The notes: generated from the sequence alone by a model not told the origin. 43,255 bases of DNA from Alphaproteobacteria bacterium (GCA_015062305.1 SUUX01000013.1:1-43255); one strand, 5' to 3'; shown: positions 1 to 9,016, counted from the first letter of the stretch. Numbers and translations are program-made.

Positions 1-1634
1 GTCACAACATAATCGCCGTCTTCGTTTTGAGAATAAGAGCCTCCATAATCTGCGACTAGCAGATCAAGCGCTTTTACTCCGGTTATGATATCATCAAATT
101 GAATTAGGCCTTGATTGATGGAGTTTAGATTAATCTTGCCTATTGAATATATAGCATTAGATTTTTTGGTTGTGGTTCCATCATCATTAATAGTTTCAGT
201 ATAATTACCGGAGAAAATACTATTACTGTTATTTGCTGTGATAATTAGTTCACCTTCGTTAAAGATTGCACCACCACGGGCATCTGAGCCTTTGGCGTAA
301 TTGTCATAAAAACTACTGTTAATTAGGGTAATGCTATCTGCGTTATAAATAGCACCACCTTGAGCTATTTTGCCTTGTGCATAGTTGCCTGTAAAATCTC
401 CGGAAATATTATTTAAAATTCGTCCCCAGAGATAAATAGCACCACCATAAGCATTACTGTTTTCTGAATAAGCATAGTTACCTATAAAATCACCCGTGAT
501 ATCTCCTATGGTGCCTTCCTTATAATTATAAATAGCTCCTCCGGAGGCATTGCTGTCTAAAGAGGTAACATAGTTGTTCATGAAATTACCGGTAATGTCT
601 CCTATTGTGCCGCCATTATGAATAGCTCCTCCGGAGGCATTGCTGTCTAAAGAGGCAACATAGTTGTTCATAAAATTACCGGTAATGTCTCCTATGGTGC
701 CTCCTGTATAATTATAAATAGCTCCTCCGGAGGCAAAATAGTTTTCTGAATGAGCATAGTTACCGATAAAATCTCCAGTGATATCTCCTATGGTGCCTTC
801 CTTATAATTATAAATAGCTCCTCCGGAGGCAAAATAGTTTTCTGAATGAGCATAGTTACCGATAAAATCTCCAGTGATATCTCCTATGTGACTACCATAC
901 TCATTGTCAATAGCCCCACCGTTGGCATAATCTTGACTATAAGCATAGTTACCGATAAAATCTCCGGTAATGTCTCCTATGGTGCCTCCTGTATAATTAT
1001 AAATAGCTCCTCCGGAGGCAGAACCGTTTCCAGAATAAACATAGTTGTCAATAAAATCTCCGGTAATATCTCCTATGTGACTACCATACTCATTGTCAAT
1101 AGCCCCACCGTTGGCATAATCTTGACTATAAGCATAGTTACCGATAAAATCTCCGGTAATGTCTCCTATGGTGCCTCCTATATAATTATAAATAGCTCCT
1201 CCTTCGGCATATCTAGAACCGCTATTAACATAATTGTCTACAAAATCAGAGTGTATAGCTTCCGTAGACGCCGAAGTATTATAGATAGCTCCACCGTAGG
1301 CGTTACCATCATTTACTATATGTTCAATACCCTTAAATACCTTATTTGTAGTATTTTCTGCGGTTAGGTTATCATCAAGTCTGGTATTGGTTTTGTAGCC
1401 ATTGGGCATGTGGTAGGTGTATTTGTAGAATTTATCGCCAATAGCAATGGTATCTTCTCCGGCAGCGTCAACCTCTTCCCATGTGACCTTGGCACCTGTG
1501 AGCGTATCTAAATAATCAGCATTAATTTCTGGAACATCTGCTTTTGCATTGGAGAAAACAAGACAAAAAATAGCCGCCAGAGCAACCGCCCTGCAGCTAA
1601 TGAACCATGATTTCAAACATCCTGTTCTTCTCAT
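1..1634 (-). CDS. Repeat-rich autotransporter/adhesin, N-terminal part (runs off left edge)
   Basis: The frame is open from the ATG at 1634 to the window edge (about 544 codons) and has no stop. It starts with a long signal peptide (MRRTGCLKSWF..., hydrophobic AVALAAIFCLVF, cleavage near SNAKA) and continues as secreted repeats. Between residues of about 145 and 385 there are eight units of 31-32 residues built on GGAIYN...GTIGDITGDFIGNYA. The GGAI and FxxN elements are the hallmark of polymorphic outer membrane protein (Pmp-type) beta-helix repeats. The start is set by GGAGGTG five bases upstream; the frame stays open further upstream, but only through leader sequence and a palindrome. The C-terminal barrel is expected outside the window. 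The role is probably surface adhesion, by family inference. Neighbouring repeat units are nearly identical at DNA level, which suggests copy-number change by recombination. Confidence 0.85.
   Translation of the reverse strand, partial: MRRTGCLKSWFISCRAVALAAIFCLVFSNAKADVPEINADYLDTLTGAKVTWEEVDAAGEDTIAIGDKFYKYTYHMPNGYKTNTRLDDNLTAENTTNKVFKGIEHIVNDGNAYGGAIYNTSASTEAIHSDFVDNYVNSGSRYAEGGAIYNYIGGTIGDITGDFIGNYAYSQDYANGGAIDNEYGSHIGDITGDFIDNYVYSGNGSASGGAIYNYTGGTIGDITGDFIGNYAYSQDYANGGAIDNEYGSHIGDITGDFIGNYAHSENYFASGGAIYNYKEGTIGDITGDFIGNYAHSENYFASGGAIYNYTGGTIGDITGNFMNNYVASLDSNASGGAIHNGGTIGDITGNFMNNYVTSLDSNASGGAIYNYKEGTIGDITGDFIGNYAYSENSNAYGGAIYLWGRILNNISGDFTGNYAQGKIAQGGAIYNADSITLINSSFYDNYAKGSDARGGAIFNEGELIITANNSNSIFSGNYTETINDDGTTTKKSNAIYSIGKINLNSINQGLIQFDDIITGVKALDLLVADYGGSYSQNEDGDYVV
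490..1210 (-). repeat. Eight tandem 93-96 bp repeats inside the autotransporter gene
   Basis: The motif encoding GDITG recurs near 502, 598, 689, 785, 881, 974, 1070 and 1163, a spacing of 91-96 bases. Each unit encodes one 31-32-residue Pmp-like repeat. Units stay in frame, so gain or loss of a unit would change protein length without breaking the gene. Confidence 0.8.
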
Positions 1635-1700
1635 ATCACACCTCCAACGACCCATAGCTTTTCGACTCACTCCCCTATCCAAAACTCTCTCTTTTATTTC

Positions 1701-1721
1701 CCTCCCCCTTGATGGGGGAGG
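1701..1721. repeat. GC-rich palindrome in the autotransporter leader
   Basis: CCTCCCCC at 1701-1708 pairs perfectly with GGGGGAGG at 1714-1721 around a 5-base loop. It stands out in an AT-rich intergenic stretch and lies in the untranslated leader between the promoter at about 1800 and the start codon at 1634. It resembles a dispersed REP-like palindrome, but only one copy is visible here. Confidence 0.6.
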
Positions 1722-1799
1722 TAAGGTGGGGGTGATATCCAAAGCTGAACACTTCTTACAACCACCAAACATGGCCATAATCAGAAGCACTATTCTCTG

Positions 1800-1828
1800 A
1801 TTATACCACATTTTTTGTCATCTCACAA
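1800..1828 (-). promoter_or_regulatory. Sigma-70-type promoter of the autotransporter gene
   Basis: On the minus strand, TTGTGA (1823-1828) and TATAAT (1800-1805) are separated by exactly 17 bases. A start about 7 bases downstream of the -10 box would give a leader of roughly 160 bases containing the palindrome at 1701-1721. The remainder of the gap (1829-1930) shows nothing I can identify. Confidence 0.6.
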
Positions 1829-1929
1829 TGATTATGTGACTTAGATTAATTAAAATAATCTTAACGCTAAAGCTAGGGATTCTAACGATTCTCTCGCAAA
1901 TCAAGACTCAGATTCGTTTTGAGTCCAAT

Positions 1930-1966
1930 CAAAAAAATTTTGAGCAAAACCATTTTTTTGCTCAAA
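1930..1966 (-). terminator. Intrinsic terminator of the oxidoreductase operon
   Basis: TTTTGCTCAAA (1956-1966) and TTTTGAGCAAAA (1938-1949) form a stem, followed on the minus strand by a run of seven T. It sits 34 bases past the stop codon of the Gfo/Idh/MocA gene. Confidence 0.7.
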
Positions 1967-1999
1967 TTTGTCATTCCAACTCTCCGAATCGCAAATTTT

Positions 2000-2893
2000 T
2001 TAATTTTTTATATCTTCAAGTTCTTTACAGAGTCGCACTATTGCTCTGGCCTCTTCTGCTCCAACTTGTGGATTTTGACCTGTTTCTAACATATTTAAAA
2101 AATCTTCCAATTCATTCTTCAAAGAATTTCCGCCCTCTGTCAGAACCTCACCATTTTTACTCAAACGCCTTTCTAAAAAATCTATTTGCCAAATGTTGTT
2201 TTTCATGTCGATAATTCGCATTCTTCTTTCTCTTTCAACATCGGCCCTAATAGATTCTAAGCGCACAATACTGCCACTATCATACTTCATTTCTACAATA
2301 GCGTGTTCATCCCATCGATATTTTTCATCTTTTTCCAAACTAGCTTCAATCCATTGGCCTTTTATCAGACTATTTACAATAGCCAAATCATGAATCATCA
2401 GCTCAGAAATCACATGAGTTTTCTTAAATCCCGGATTGTTAGATGTTCTGATAGCAGCCAAAGATTTGATTTGTTCTGACAACTCTTTTTTTAGCAACAC
2501 AACGGCCGGATTATAGTTTTCTGTATGTCCAACCATTAACAAAACTTCGTTTTCTTGAGCTGTTTTTTGCAACTCAAAACACTGTTCATCTGTTTCGGCA
2601 AAAGGCTTTTCCACCAATAGAGGAATCTTTTTTTGTAGCAAAAATTTTGCAACTTCAAAATGATGTTCTGCCGGTGTTGCAACAATCACCGCGTCTGTAT
2701 TCCTTTTGTTTATTTTGCTAATACTTTCAAAGGCATTTACACCCAATTCTGCCGCAGCCTTTTTGGTTGATTCTTCCGAAGAATTAAGAATTCCGGAAAT
2801 TTTCACCCTGTCTGCAAAACATTCTCGCAAACACTCCAGATGCTTTCTGCCCATATTTTTGCATCCCACAATTGCTATTCTCAATTTTTTCAT
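2000..2893 (-). CDS. Gfo/Idh/MocA-family NAD(P)-dependent oxidoreductase
   Basis: This 297-residue cytoplasmic protein opens with a Rossmann beta strand and a dinucleotide-binding loop of the form GCKNMG (residues 10-15). It carries the family EKP signature at residues 95-97 (VEKPFAE), whose lysine contributes to catalysis and cofactor contact in characterised members. The rest fits the usual two-domain fold, and the length is slightly short for the family. The substrate cannot be told; members act on sugars, inositols and related polyols. I place the start at 2893 (MKKLRIAIVG), seven bases behind a GGAG, rather than at either upstream in-frame ATG. It follows the thymidine phosphorylase gene by 25 bases, so the two are probably co-transcribed and end at the terminator at 1930-1966. 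Confidence 0.88.
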   Translation of the reverse strand: MKKLRIAIVGCKNMGRKHLECLRECFADRVKISGILNSSEESTKKAAAELGVNAFESISKINKRNTDAVIVATPAEHHFEVAKFLLQKKIPLLVEKPFAETDEQCFELQKTAQENEVLLMVGHTENYNPAVVLLKKELSEQIKSLAAIRTSNNPGFKKTHVISELMIHDLAIVNSLIKGQWIEASLEKDEKYRWDEHAIVEMKYDSGSIVRLESIRADVERERRMRIIDMKNNIWQIDFLERRLSKNGEVLTEGGNSLKNELEDFLNMLETGQNPQVGAEEARAIVRLCKELEDIKN

Positions 2894-2918
2894 ACCCATA
2901 CTCCACAATTGTGTTTAA

Positions 2919-4415
2919 TTAATAAGCCCCTTTGCTATTAATTTCATAACCAGTGTTTCCATCAACTACCGAATTTGCAAAAGCAAAATCTGTTGCGCTC
3001 ACGGCATGAATTCTGTACAAAGTTTCGCCTTGTTCAACAGTATCACCAACTTTTTTCAACAAATCTAATCCTGCTCCCGGATACTGAGAAGCCCCTGCCA
3101 AAACACCAATCTTGTTGATTCTGTTATTATCAATACTTTCAACAATTCCACTCTGAGAAGCCACAATATCTCTGGTCAAATGCCCCAATTGCGGCTGAGG
3201 CGCTTTGCCTTGAGCATATATAATTTTGTTCATCGCTTCCAAAGCTCTGCCAGAAGTTAACAATTCCTTTGCCACAACATATCCTTGCCCTCCACGCAAT
3301 TGCGGATCAAATTCCAAAACCCTACCTGCCAAAAACAACGATTTTTCCAACAAATCTTGAGGTGCGTCTGGTTTGTTTCGCAAAATTTTCATAATATCTC
3401 TAGCTTCCAACACAGCTCCCACACCGTTTCCAATAGGCTCGCTTCCATCTGTAATAACAGCATCAACCTCCATAGAGAGCATATCTCCGACATATTCCAC
3501 CAATTTTCTAATCCGCATGGCCTCTGTTGTCGTCTTTATTCGAGAATTTGCTCCAACCGGAATATCCAACACCAAATGTGTCACCCCTGCCGCCATTTTT
3601 ATTGCCAAAATAGAAGCTACCAAATGTTGTTGTTGCAAAAAGCCCAAATGTCTTTCAACGGTAGAAACAATCTTGCTTCCCTCCGCTATTGAAAGCGCAT
3701 CATAATTAACTATTGCTCCTCTGTTTTCCTTCACTACCGATTTGAACGTCTCTTCATCCATATTAACATTTGCCAACACCGCAAAAGTATCTGCAACTCC
3801 GGCACAAGAGGTCAAAGACTTTGCCGCTGTCTTGGGCATAGGCAATCCATAGGCTGCAGCAATTGCAGTGATAATAATATCTGTCTTATTTCCGGGAACT
3901 CCGCCCATACAATGAAAATCTACTACAATGTTTTCATTATCCCAGCGCAAAACATCTTCCCCTATCAAAGCTTCGGTCAAAGCCAAAACCTCTGGAGCCG
4001 TCATAAAAGAACCGGAAGAAACCAAAAAAGAAGTAATGTCCATATTAGAATATCTTTTGGCTGTAATATCATTTACAATTGAAGAATATTCTGCCGCACT
4101 CAAGATATTTCCGGCAATTTTGCGCTTGATTGCATTTATACTTGGAGCCGCCGGGGCAATAGTCAAAGATATATTTGCCCCCTCTGGAAGATTAATCATC
4201 TTAAAAGCCTCGGTATTCAAGCCCAGTTCTCCGGGTTTTACAATCTTTACATCATCAACTATCTGCAAAAAAGCATAAACCGGTCGAACACCTCCGTGAA
4301 TCTCCACTTTGGTTAAAACCTTTATATCATCAACCTTATAAGCGCTACAATCCTTATGAATATAAGCCAAATTCTCATTAAAAGATGTTACTGCAATATG
4401 TTTTAAACTAAGCAT
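2919..4415 (-). CDS. Thymidine phosphorylase, type 2 (archaeal AMP phosphorylase-like)
   Basis: The predicted 498-residue protein belongs to the nucleoside phosphorylase family that includes thymidine phosphorylase and archaeal AMP phosphorylase; it should split a pyrimidine (deoxy)nucleoside with phosphate in the cytosol. Evidence includes the N-terminal AYIHKDC motif typical of the longer type 2 form, a KSLTSCAGVADT segment, the KTTTEAMRIRKLVEYVGDML block, the PIGNGVGAVLEARDIM block, and a C-terminal GGQGYVVAKELLTSG stretch. About 80 extra N-terminal residues separate it from E. coli DeoA. The start ATG at 4415 follows GAGGAAA; an upstream TTG is less likely. Substrate (thymidine or nucleoside monophosphate) cannot be decided by reading. 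The partner gene downstream encodes an oxidoreductase, not the usual salvage enzymes. Confidence 0.88.
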   Translation of the reverse strand: MLSLKHIAVTSFNENLAYIHKDCSAYKVDDIKVLTKVEIHGGVRPVYAFLQIVDDVKIVKPGELGLNTEAFKMINLPEGANISLTIAPAAPSINAIKRKIAGNILSAAEYSSIVNDITAKRYSNMDITSFLVSSGSFMTAPEVLALTEALIGEDVLRWDNENIVVDFHCMGGVPGNKTDIIITAIAAAYGLPMPKTAAKSLTSCAGVADTFAVLANVNMDEETFKSVVKENRGAIVNYDALSIAEGSKIVSTVERHLGFLQQQHLVASILAIKMAAGVTHLVLDIPVGANSRIKTTTEAMRIRKLVEYVGDMLSMEVDAVITDGSEPIGNGVGAVLEARDIMKILRNKPDAPQDLLEKSLFLAGRVLEFDPQLRGGQGYVVAKELLTSGRALEAMNKIIYAQGKAPQPQLGHLTRDIVASQSGIVESIDNNRINKIGVLAGASQYPGAGLDLLKKVGDTVEQGETLYRIHAVSATDFAFANSVVDGNTGYEINSKGAY

Positions 4416-4497
4416 GGATTTCCTCAAAGCTTTATATTAATAATAAAATAGTATACTTTATCACTTGTTTAATATTAGTTAATCAACGTACAATCTA

Positions 4498-4526
4498 CAA
4501 AAAAACAGGCCCTATAAAGAGCCTGT
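4498..4526 (-). terminator. Intrinsic terminator of rpsA
   Basis: ACAGGC (4505-4510) and GCCTGT (4521-4526) form the stem; on the minus strand the stem is followed by seven T. It lies just past the rpsA stop codon. Confidence 0.8.
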
Positions 4527-4547
4527 CTTTCATAAAACAAATGCTAA

Positions 4548-6230
4548 TTAAGCATTCTTTTTCAGAGCCTCACCCAAAGCATCGCCCAAAGCAGAGTTTC
4601 CGGTTGCAGAAGAATATTCTTCCAAAGCCTTTTTCTCTTCTTCAATTTCCAATGCCTTTACAGAAAGGTTCAATCTGTTGTTTTTCTTGTCAACTGTTGT
4701 AACTTTTGCTTCCAACACATCACCAGCATTGTATGCCTCTGGATTTTGACCTGCTTTGTCCTTAGACAAATCAGCCTTTTTAATATATGCAGGAGCGCCG
4801 TCAACTTCAGCGATAACACCTTTGTCATCAAACTCAACAACAGTAGCTTTTACAACATCGCCTTTTTTGAAAGCTTCCAATGCTGCACCAGCTGTATTTT
4901 CTGTCAATTGTTTAATTCCAAGGCTAATACGCTCTTTTTCAACATCAACATCAATAATTTTTGCCTGAATATCTTGACCTTTGGTGTAGTCTTTTACAGC
5001 TTCTTCACCAGATTTGTCCCAAGCAATATCAGACAAGTGAATCATACCATCAATTTCATCAGACAAACCAACAAACAAACCGAATTCAGTAATGTTTTTG
5101 ATTTTGCCTTCGATGATAGATCCAACAGGATGCTCTTCAATATAAGCAGCCCAAGGATTTGGATAACATTGTTTAATACCCAAAGAGATACGACGTTTGT
5201 CAGCATCAACTTCCAAAACTTTAACTTGTACTTCTTGAGATGTAGAAACAATTTTACCCGGATGTACGTTTTTGCGAGTCCAGCTCATTTCAGAAACGTG
5301 AACCAATCCCTCGATTCCATCTTCCAGCTCAACAAAAGCACCATAATCTGTGATGTTGGTAACTTTACCGGTATAGATTTCATCAACCTTATATTTATCT
5401 GCAACACTCTGCCAAGGATCAGATTCCAATTGTTTCATACCCAAAGAAATTCTTTGATTGTCTTCATTGAACTTGATAACCTGAACTTTGATAGTCTGAC
5501 CAACAGACAACAATTCTGCAGGATGATTGATTCTCTTCCAAGAAATATCGGTAACGTGCAACAAACCATCAACGCCACCCAAATCAATAAATGCACCATA
5601 GTCTGTAATGTTTTTAACAACACCATCCAAAATAGAGCCTTCTTTGAGGGTGTCAATCAATTCAGCACGAGCCTCTGCGCGAGTTTCTTCCAATACAACA
5701 CGACGAGAAACAACAATGTTTCCTCTTACCTTATCCATCTTCAAGATTTGGAACGGTTGTGTAATACCCATCAATGGAGTGATGTCACGAATTGGACGAA
5801 TATCAATTTGAGATCCTGGCAAGAAAGCAATTGCACCATTAAGATCAACAGTGAAACCACCTTTAACACGACCAAAGATAACACCGTTAACTCTTTCACC
5901 TGAGTTTAGACATTTTTCAAGATCCAACCAAGCTTCTTCACGACGAGCTTTTTCACGAGAAAGAACGATGTTGCCATCTCTGTCTTCATAACGATCAACA
6001 TAAACCTCAACAACATCTCCAACTTTGAGCTCTGCATTTTGGCCAAATTCACGTAAAGGAATACGACCTTCAGACTTCAAGCCAACATCTACAGTAGCAA
6101 AATCAGAAGTCAATCTGATAATAGTACCTTTAACAACAGATCCTGTAATACCATTATCGCCAAATTGTTCATTTAGCAAAGCTTCAAAATTTTCATTTGT
6201 TTCTGGAATTTTAATATCAGTATTAATCAT
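4548..6230 (-). CDS. rpsA: 30S ribosomal protein S1
   Basis: S1 binds mRNA on the small subunit and helps start translation of messages with weak ribosome sites. The 560-residue protein has six consecutive S1 (OB-fold) domains, roughly at residues 27-95, 112-180, 198-266, 283-351, 370-438 and 455-520. Domains 3-5 show the tight repeat pattern DYGAFIDL / DYGAFVEL / EFGLFVGL followed by GLLHVTDISW-type strands. Length matches other alphaproteobacterial S1 proteins. I chose the ATG at 6230 (MINTDIKIPE); the frame continues upstream for 30 codons of hydrophobic, non-conserved sequence. No strong Shine-Dalgarno precedes the start, as is common for rpsA. The gene has its own terminator. Confidence 0.97.
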   Translation of the reverse strand: MINTDIKIPETNENFEALLNEQFGDNGITGSVVKGTIIRLTSDFATVDVGLKSEGRIPLREFGQNAELKVGDVVEVYVDRYEDRDGNIVLSREKARREEAWLDLEKCLNSGERVNGVIFGRVKGGFTVDLNGAIAFLPGSQIDIRPIRDITPLMGITQPFQILKMDKVRGNIVVSRRVVLEETRAEARAELIDTLKEGSILDGVVKNITDYGAFIDLGGVDGLLHVTDISWKRINHPAELLSVGQTIKVQVIKFNEDNQRISLGMKQLESDPWQSVADKYKVDEIYTGKVTNITDYGAFVELEDGIEGLVHVSEMSWTRKNVHPGKIVSTSQEVQVKVLEVDADKRRISLGIKQCYPNPWAAYIEEHPVGSIIEGKIKNITEFGLFVGLSDEIDGMIHLSDIAWDKSGEEAVKDYTKGQDIQAKIIDVDVEKERISLGIKQLTENTAGAALEAFKKGDVVKATVVEFDDKGVIAEVDGAPAYIKKADLSKDKAGQNPEAYNAGDVLEAKVTTVDKKNNRLNLSVKALEIEEEKKALEEYSSATGNSALGDALGEALKKNA

Positions 6231-6399
6231 AAAATTATGTATTTCAAAAATGCCATTCCTCAGCAAAAAATAAAGAGGCGGACTTGTGCGAAATGCAAAA
6301 AACAAGAACAAAGGACGCACCTCCTTTTGTCCAAGTGAGGTATTTATACACTCAAATATTTATTTTTCAAGAAAAAAACGCACTCAAAACTGCAAAAAG

Positions 6400-6876
6400 C
6401 TACTTAGAAACATCATTCACAATCTCAGAACCCCAATCTGCAGAAATTTTTTCTAAAGTAGCATTTATGTGCCGCAAACGTCGTTGAGCAGAACTCTTAA
6501 ACAAATATACAAACAAATTAGGCAACTCAAAATAAAGCAACATCCCCAAGGCCGCCGCGCCCAACATAATGATAATATTAAAAACATTGCCTAAAACGGT
6601 TATCTCGCTCAAACTGTTAAACTGGTTAAACATACTAACCAAACACACAAAAGCGCCAGCTAAATTAAAACAACCCACCATTGTTAGCTTATTAAAGTTT
6701 CTGGAATCTATCAGCAAAACAGTCACTGTCGGAAGCATTCCTATAAGCAAAACTATCACTATCGGCAAAGATGTGATGGATAAAATAATCAAAGCCGCTA
6801 CAATAAACAGCTTCTGCGCCCAATTAAGCTTAAAAGGAGCCTTCTTGGCTGTGTTTTTTCTTAAAGGTTTTATCAT
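6400..6876 (-). CDS. Hypothetical inner-membrane protein coupled to the pseudokinase gene
   Basis: This 158-residue protein has a basic N-terminus (MIKPLRKNTAKK), four hydrophobic segments (about residues 23-37, 40-57, 70-85 and 97-120) and a basic C-terminal tail with RRLRH. I do not recognise a family. The start ATG at 6876 overlaps the stop of the upstream kinase-like gene as ATGA, which points to translational coupling and a shared membrane location: the partner also ends in a membrane segment. An in-frame ATG four codons upstream is less likely because it would lie deeper inside the partner gene. Confidence 0.75.
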   Translation of the reverse strand: MIKPLRKNTAKKAPFKLNWAQKLFIVAALIILSITSLPIVIVLLIGMLPTVTVLLIDSRNFNKLTMVGCFNLAGAFVCLVSMFNQFNSLSEITVLGNVFNIIIMLGAAALGMLLYFELPNLFVYLFKSSAQRRLRHINATLEKISADWGSEIVNDVSK

Positions 6877-8885
6877 TGCAATGCCCAATACAAAATGCTG
6901 AAGACAAAAGATGCCAACATAGTTAAAACAGATAAAGTTGAACCAAATTTAATAGCGATATCTTTGGCTTCCTCTTCCAATTTAGAACCGCCAGATAAAA
7001 TTTTATTTTTTTCGGTAACCAAAATATTTACCTTTTTCAGCGCTTCGGAATATTCTGTCCGATCTTTTTGCTTAGCATCTTCATCTTCCAAAATCTCCGA
7101 CAAATCAACAATTTTTCCATTTTTAGAAATTTTTACCAATTCTCTTTCCAAAAACTTACGATATTTCAAATTGTGAAACGTCTGAATAATAGGTTTGCTT
7201 GATTTCAATAACCATTTGGTCAAGTTATATACTTGAACCGGACCATTTTTGCTCTGTATACTTGCATACAAACGGATTACTGCTGATATTTTCAAAGCAT
7301 CTTGATGAGCATTTATGTCTGCAATCAACCCGTCTATTTTTTTGCCTAACTTGCACCTCAGATACGCAACTATATTTTTATCAAACGGAGGTTTTTCATT
7401 TTGAGGATTGTAGTTGTTATCCAAAGCTCTTAACAATCTTGATGGAGAATTTACAAATTCCTTATTTACAAGCTCACTTGTACAAGGAATATCTTCATCA
7501 AAATCATACATAATTCTTTCAATGCCATATCCATAGTCCGAACGTGCCATATAAACCTTAAACTCATTGCCATTAGTCGGAGCATGAATATATGGTTGTT
7601 CTTGGTACCAAAGCTTCATAATATCTCCTGAAAGAGAATTATGAAAGACATCTAAAGATAAATGTTTTTTCAAATAATAAAATATCGCTTTAGATAATCC
7701 TGTCGGAAACAAAAACATATCTCCGGCCTTAATAGGCAAAGAACTATCCAAATAAATACAAACCTGGGGTACTAACAAACGATTGTTTTCTTTTTCTTTA
7801 GCTGTCAAAATAAGTTTCTCTATCTTATTATGTAGCTTCTCATTTTCCAAACCGTTTTTAATCCACTCCAAAAGTTTTCCGTTTCTTATTTGTGCCAAAG
7901 CATCTTGTTGATTTTCCAACATCGCCAAAGCCGCAGTTTTTGCCGTATAATATTTTTCACCACCGATTGTCAAAGCTCTCATAGAGCGTTCTGCTCCTTC
8001 AGAATTCGTGAAACTATTAGCTTTCCCTTCCAAATAATTATATATCTGAGCTCCGTTCCATCTAGATTCCAAAGAATCTTCAAGCATTCCTTTTAACACG
8101 GAAATATACTGACTATTGAGTTTTTCTCCTTCTGTAAGAGCCACAAGAGACCCTTTTCTAAGTTTTAGTCGCAAAATCTCCGGTGTAGACATGTCTAAAT
8201 CAATTTCTTTTTGCAAAACGATTCCCAACAAAGCAACCGCACAAGCATAAATATCATCTTTGACTGTACCATTTCCACGCCCTTGCGGCAAGCAAAGTAA
8301 ACTTTCTACTGTTTCATAAGCATCTGGCTGAAACAGAGCCGGAAAAGATGCCGCACAATCACCCAAAACAATTTCTGTCGCTTCAGTGTCTTTATAAAAA
8401 AGGTTATCTAATCTTATTGCTCTATGAGTAATATTATATGTCTTAAGCGCCTCACATCCAGAAACCAAAGAAACAACCAAAGATTTAAATCTCTCTGTCG
8501 TAAGTTTTTCTCCAGATATAAACTCTGACACCTTTGGACCTGTTGGTGCTCTGTAAATAAGCGCCATATTATGAGTTTTTTGTGGAGCATATTCTACCAC
8601 GCCAAATTCCACCAATTTCAACAAATTAGGGTGGTCTATAGACTTCAAATATGGCAACAAAGAAAGTCTGGGAGGCGTATCATTATCACAAATAAGAGCA
8701 AACAAATCTCTTTGCGGATTTATTTTATCTTTCACCGCAAAAGCCTTTGCTCCATTAGCATCAAAAGCGGGTAATGGACTATTATAATCTATCTCAAAAC
8801 GCTCTTTAACCAAATAAGTATTATCAACAGCCTCAACCTGTTGATTCTCCTCTGTTTGCGTTAATTCACTTTCTGTCTCAGACAT
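6873..8885 (-). CDS. Membrane-anchored protein with a degenerate Ser/Thr kinase domain (pseudokinase)
   Basis: The 670-residue protein has a kinase-fold N-terminal half: a DHPNLLKLVEFG block (subdomain IV-like), THRAIRLDNLFY in the catalytic loop (about residue 153), GDCAAS where DFG should be (about 176), and VKDDIYACAVALLGIVL matching the conserved DxWSLG helix region. The catalytic Asp of HRD is Ala, the beta-3 lysine position reads LFALIC, and DFG is DCA, so phosphotransfer is unlikely; it may bind a partner or nucleotide. The middle (about 300-600) is unrecognised, and one hydrophobic segment ends the protein (about 645-668). The start at 8885 (MSETESEL) is preferred over a codon five residues earlier. 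It is coupled to the small membrane protein downstream and divergent from a PAS/GGDEF-like gene. Confidence 0.75.
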   Translation of the reverse strand: MSETESELTQTEENQQVEAVDNTYLVKERFEIDYNSPLPAFDANGAKAFAVKDKINPQRDLFALICDNDTPPRLSLLPYLKSIDHPNLLKLVEFGVVEYAPQKTHNMALIYRAPTGPKVSEFISGEKLTTERFKSLVVSLVSGCEALKTYNITHRAIRLDNLFYKDTEATEIVLGDCAASFPALFQPDAYETVESLLCLPQGRGNGTVKDDIYACAVALLGIVLQKEIDLDMSTPEILRLKLRKGSLVALTEGEKLNSQYISVLKGMLEDSLESRWNGAQIYNYLEGKANSFTNSEGAERSMRALTIGGEKYYTAKTAALAMLENQQDALAQIRNGKLLEWIKNGLENEKLHNKIEKLILTAKEKENNRLLVPQVCIYLDSSLPIKAGDMFLFPTGLSKAIFYYLKKHLSLDVFHNSLSGDIMKLWYQEQPYIHAPTNGNEFKVYMARSDYGYGIERIMYDFDEDIPCTSELVNKEFVNSPSRLLRALDNNYNPQNEKPPFDKNIVAYLRCKLGKKIDGLIADINAHQDALKISAVIRLYASIQSKNGPVQVYNLTKWLLKSSKPIIQTFHNLKYRKFLERELVKISKNGKIVDLSEILEDEDAKQKDRTEYSEALKKVNILVTEKNKILSGGSKLEEEAKDIAIKFGSTLSVLTMLASFVFSILYWALQ

Positions 8886-8961
8886 GGCAAATTCTCTCAT
8901 ATTTTATACTATTAATGCCCATTATATAAGAAGATAGTTAAAAAAATACGAAGATTTATCA

Positions 8962-8990
8962 TTGTTTTTTTATTCAATCAGATATACAAT
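8962..8990 (+). promoter_or_regulatory. Possible promoter of the PAS/GGDEF-like gene
   Basis: TTGTTT (8962-8967) and TACAAT (8985-8990) are 17 bases apart, 26 bases before the start codon at 9017. Each hexamer has mismatches, so this is a weak call. A TATAAT on the opposite strand near 8921 could serve the divergent gene but lacks a clear -35 box. Confidence 0.35.
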
Positions 8991-9016
8991 CAATCCAAAA
9001 AGAAACTGAGTGTAAA

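Noticed and set aside
490..1210. Regular ~95-base repeats that could look like a CRISPR array
   Set aside because: Units are contiguous, in frame and coding; there are no spacers of unique sequence and no cas genes.
846..1367. Open frame on the plus strand of 173 codons with Ile/Ser-rich repeats
   Set aside because: It is the antisense reading of the autotransporter repeats; the minus strand has signal peptide, ribosome site and promoter.
4746..5903. 385-codon plus-strand frame opposite rpsA
   Set aside because: Antisense to six well-conserved S1 domains, with Asn/Phe-biased composition typical of a shadow frame.
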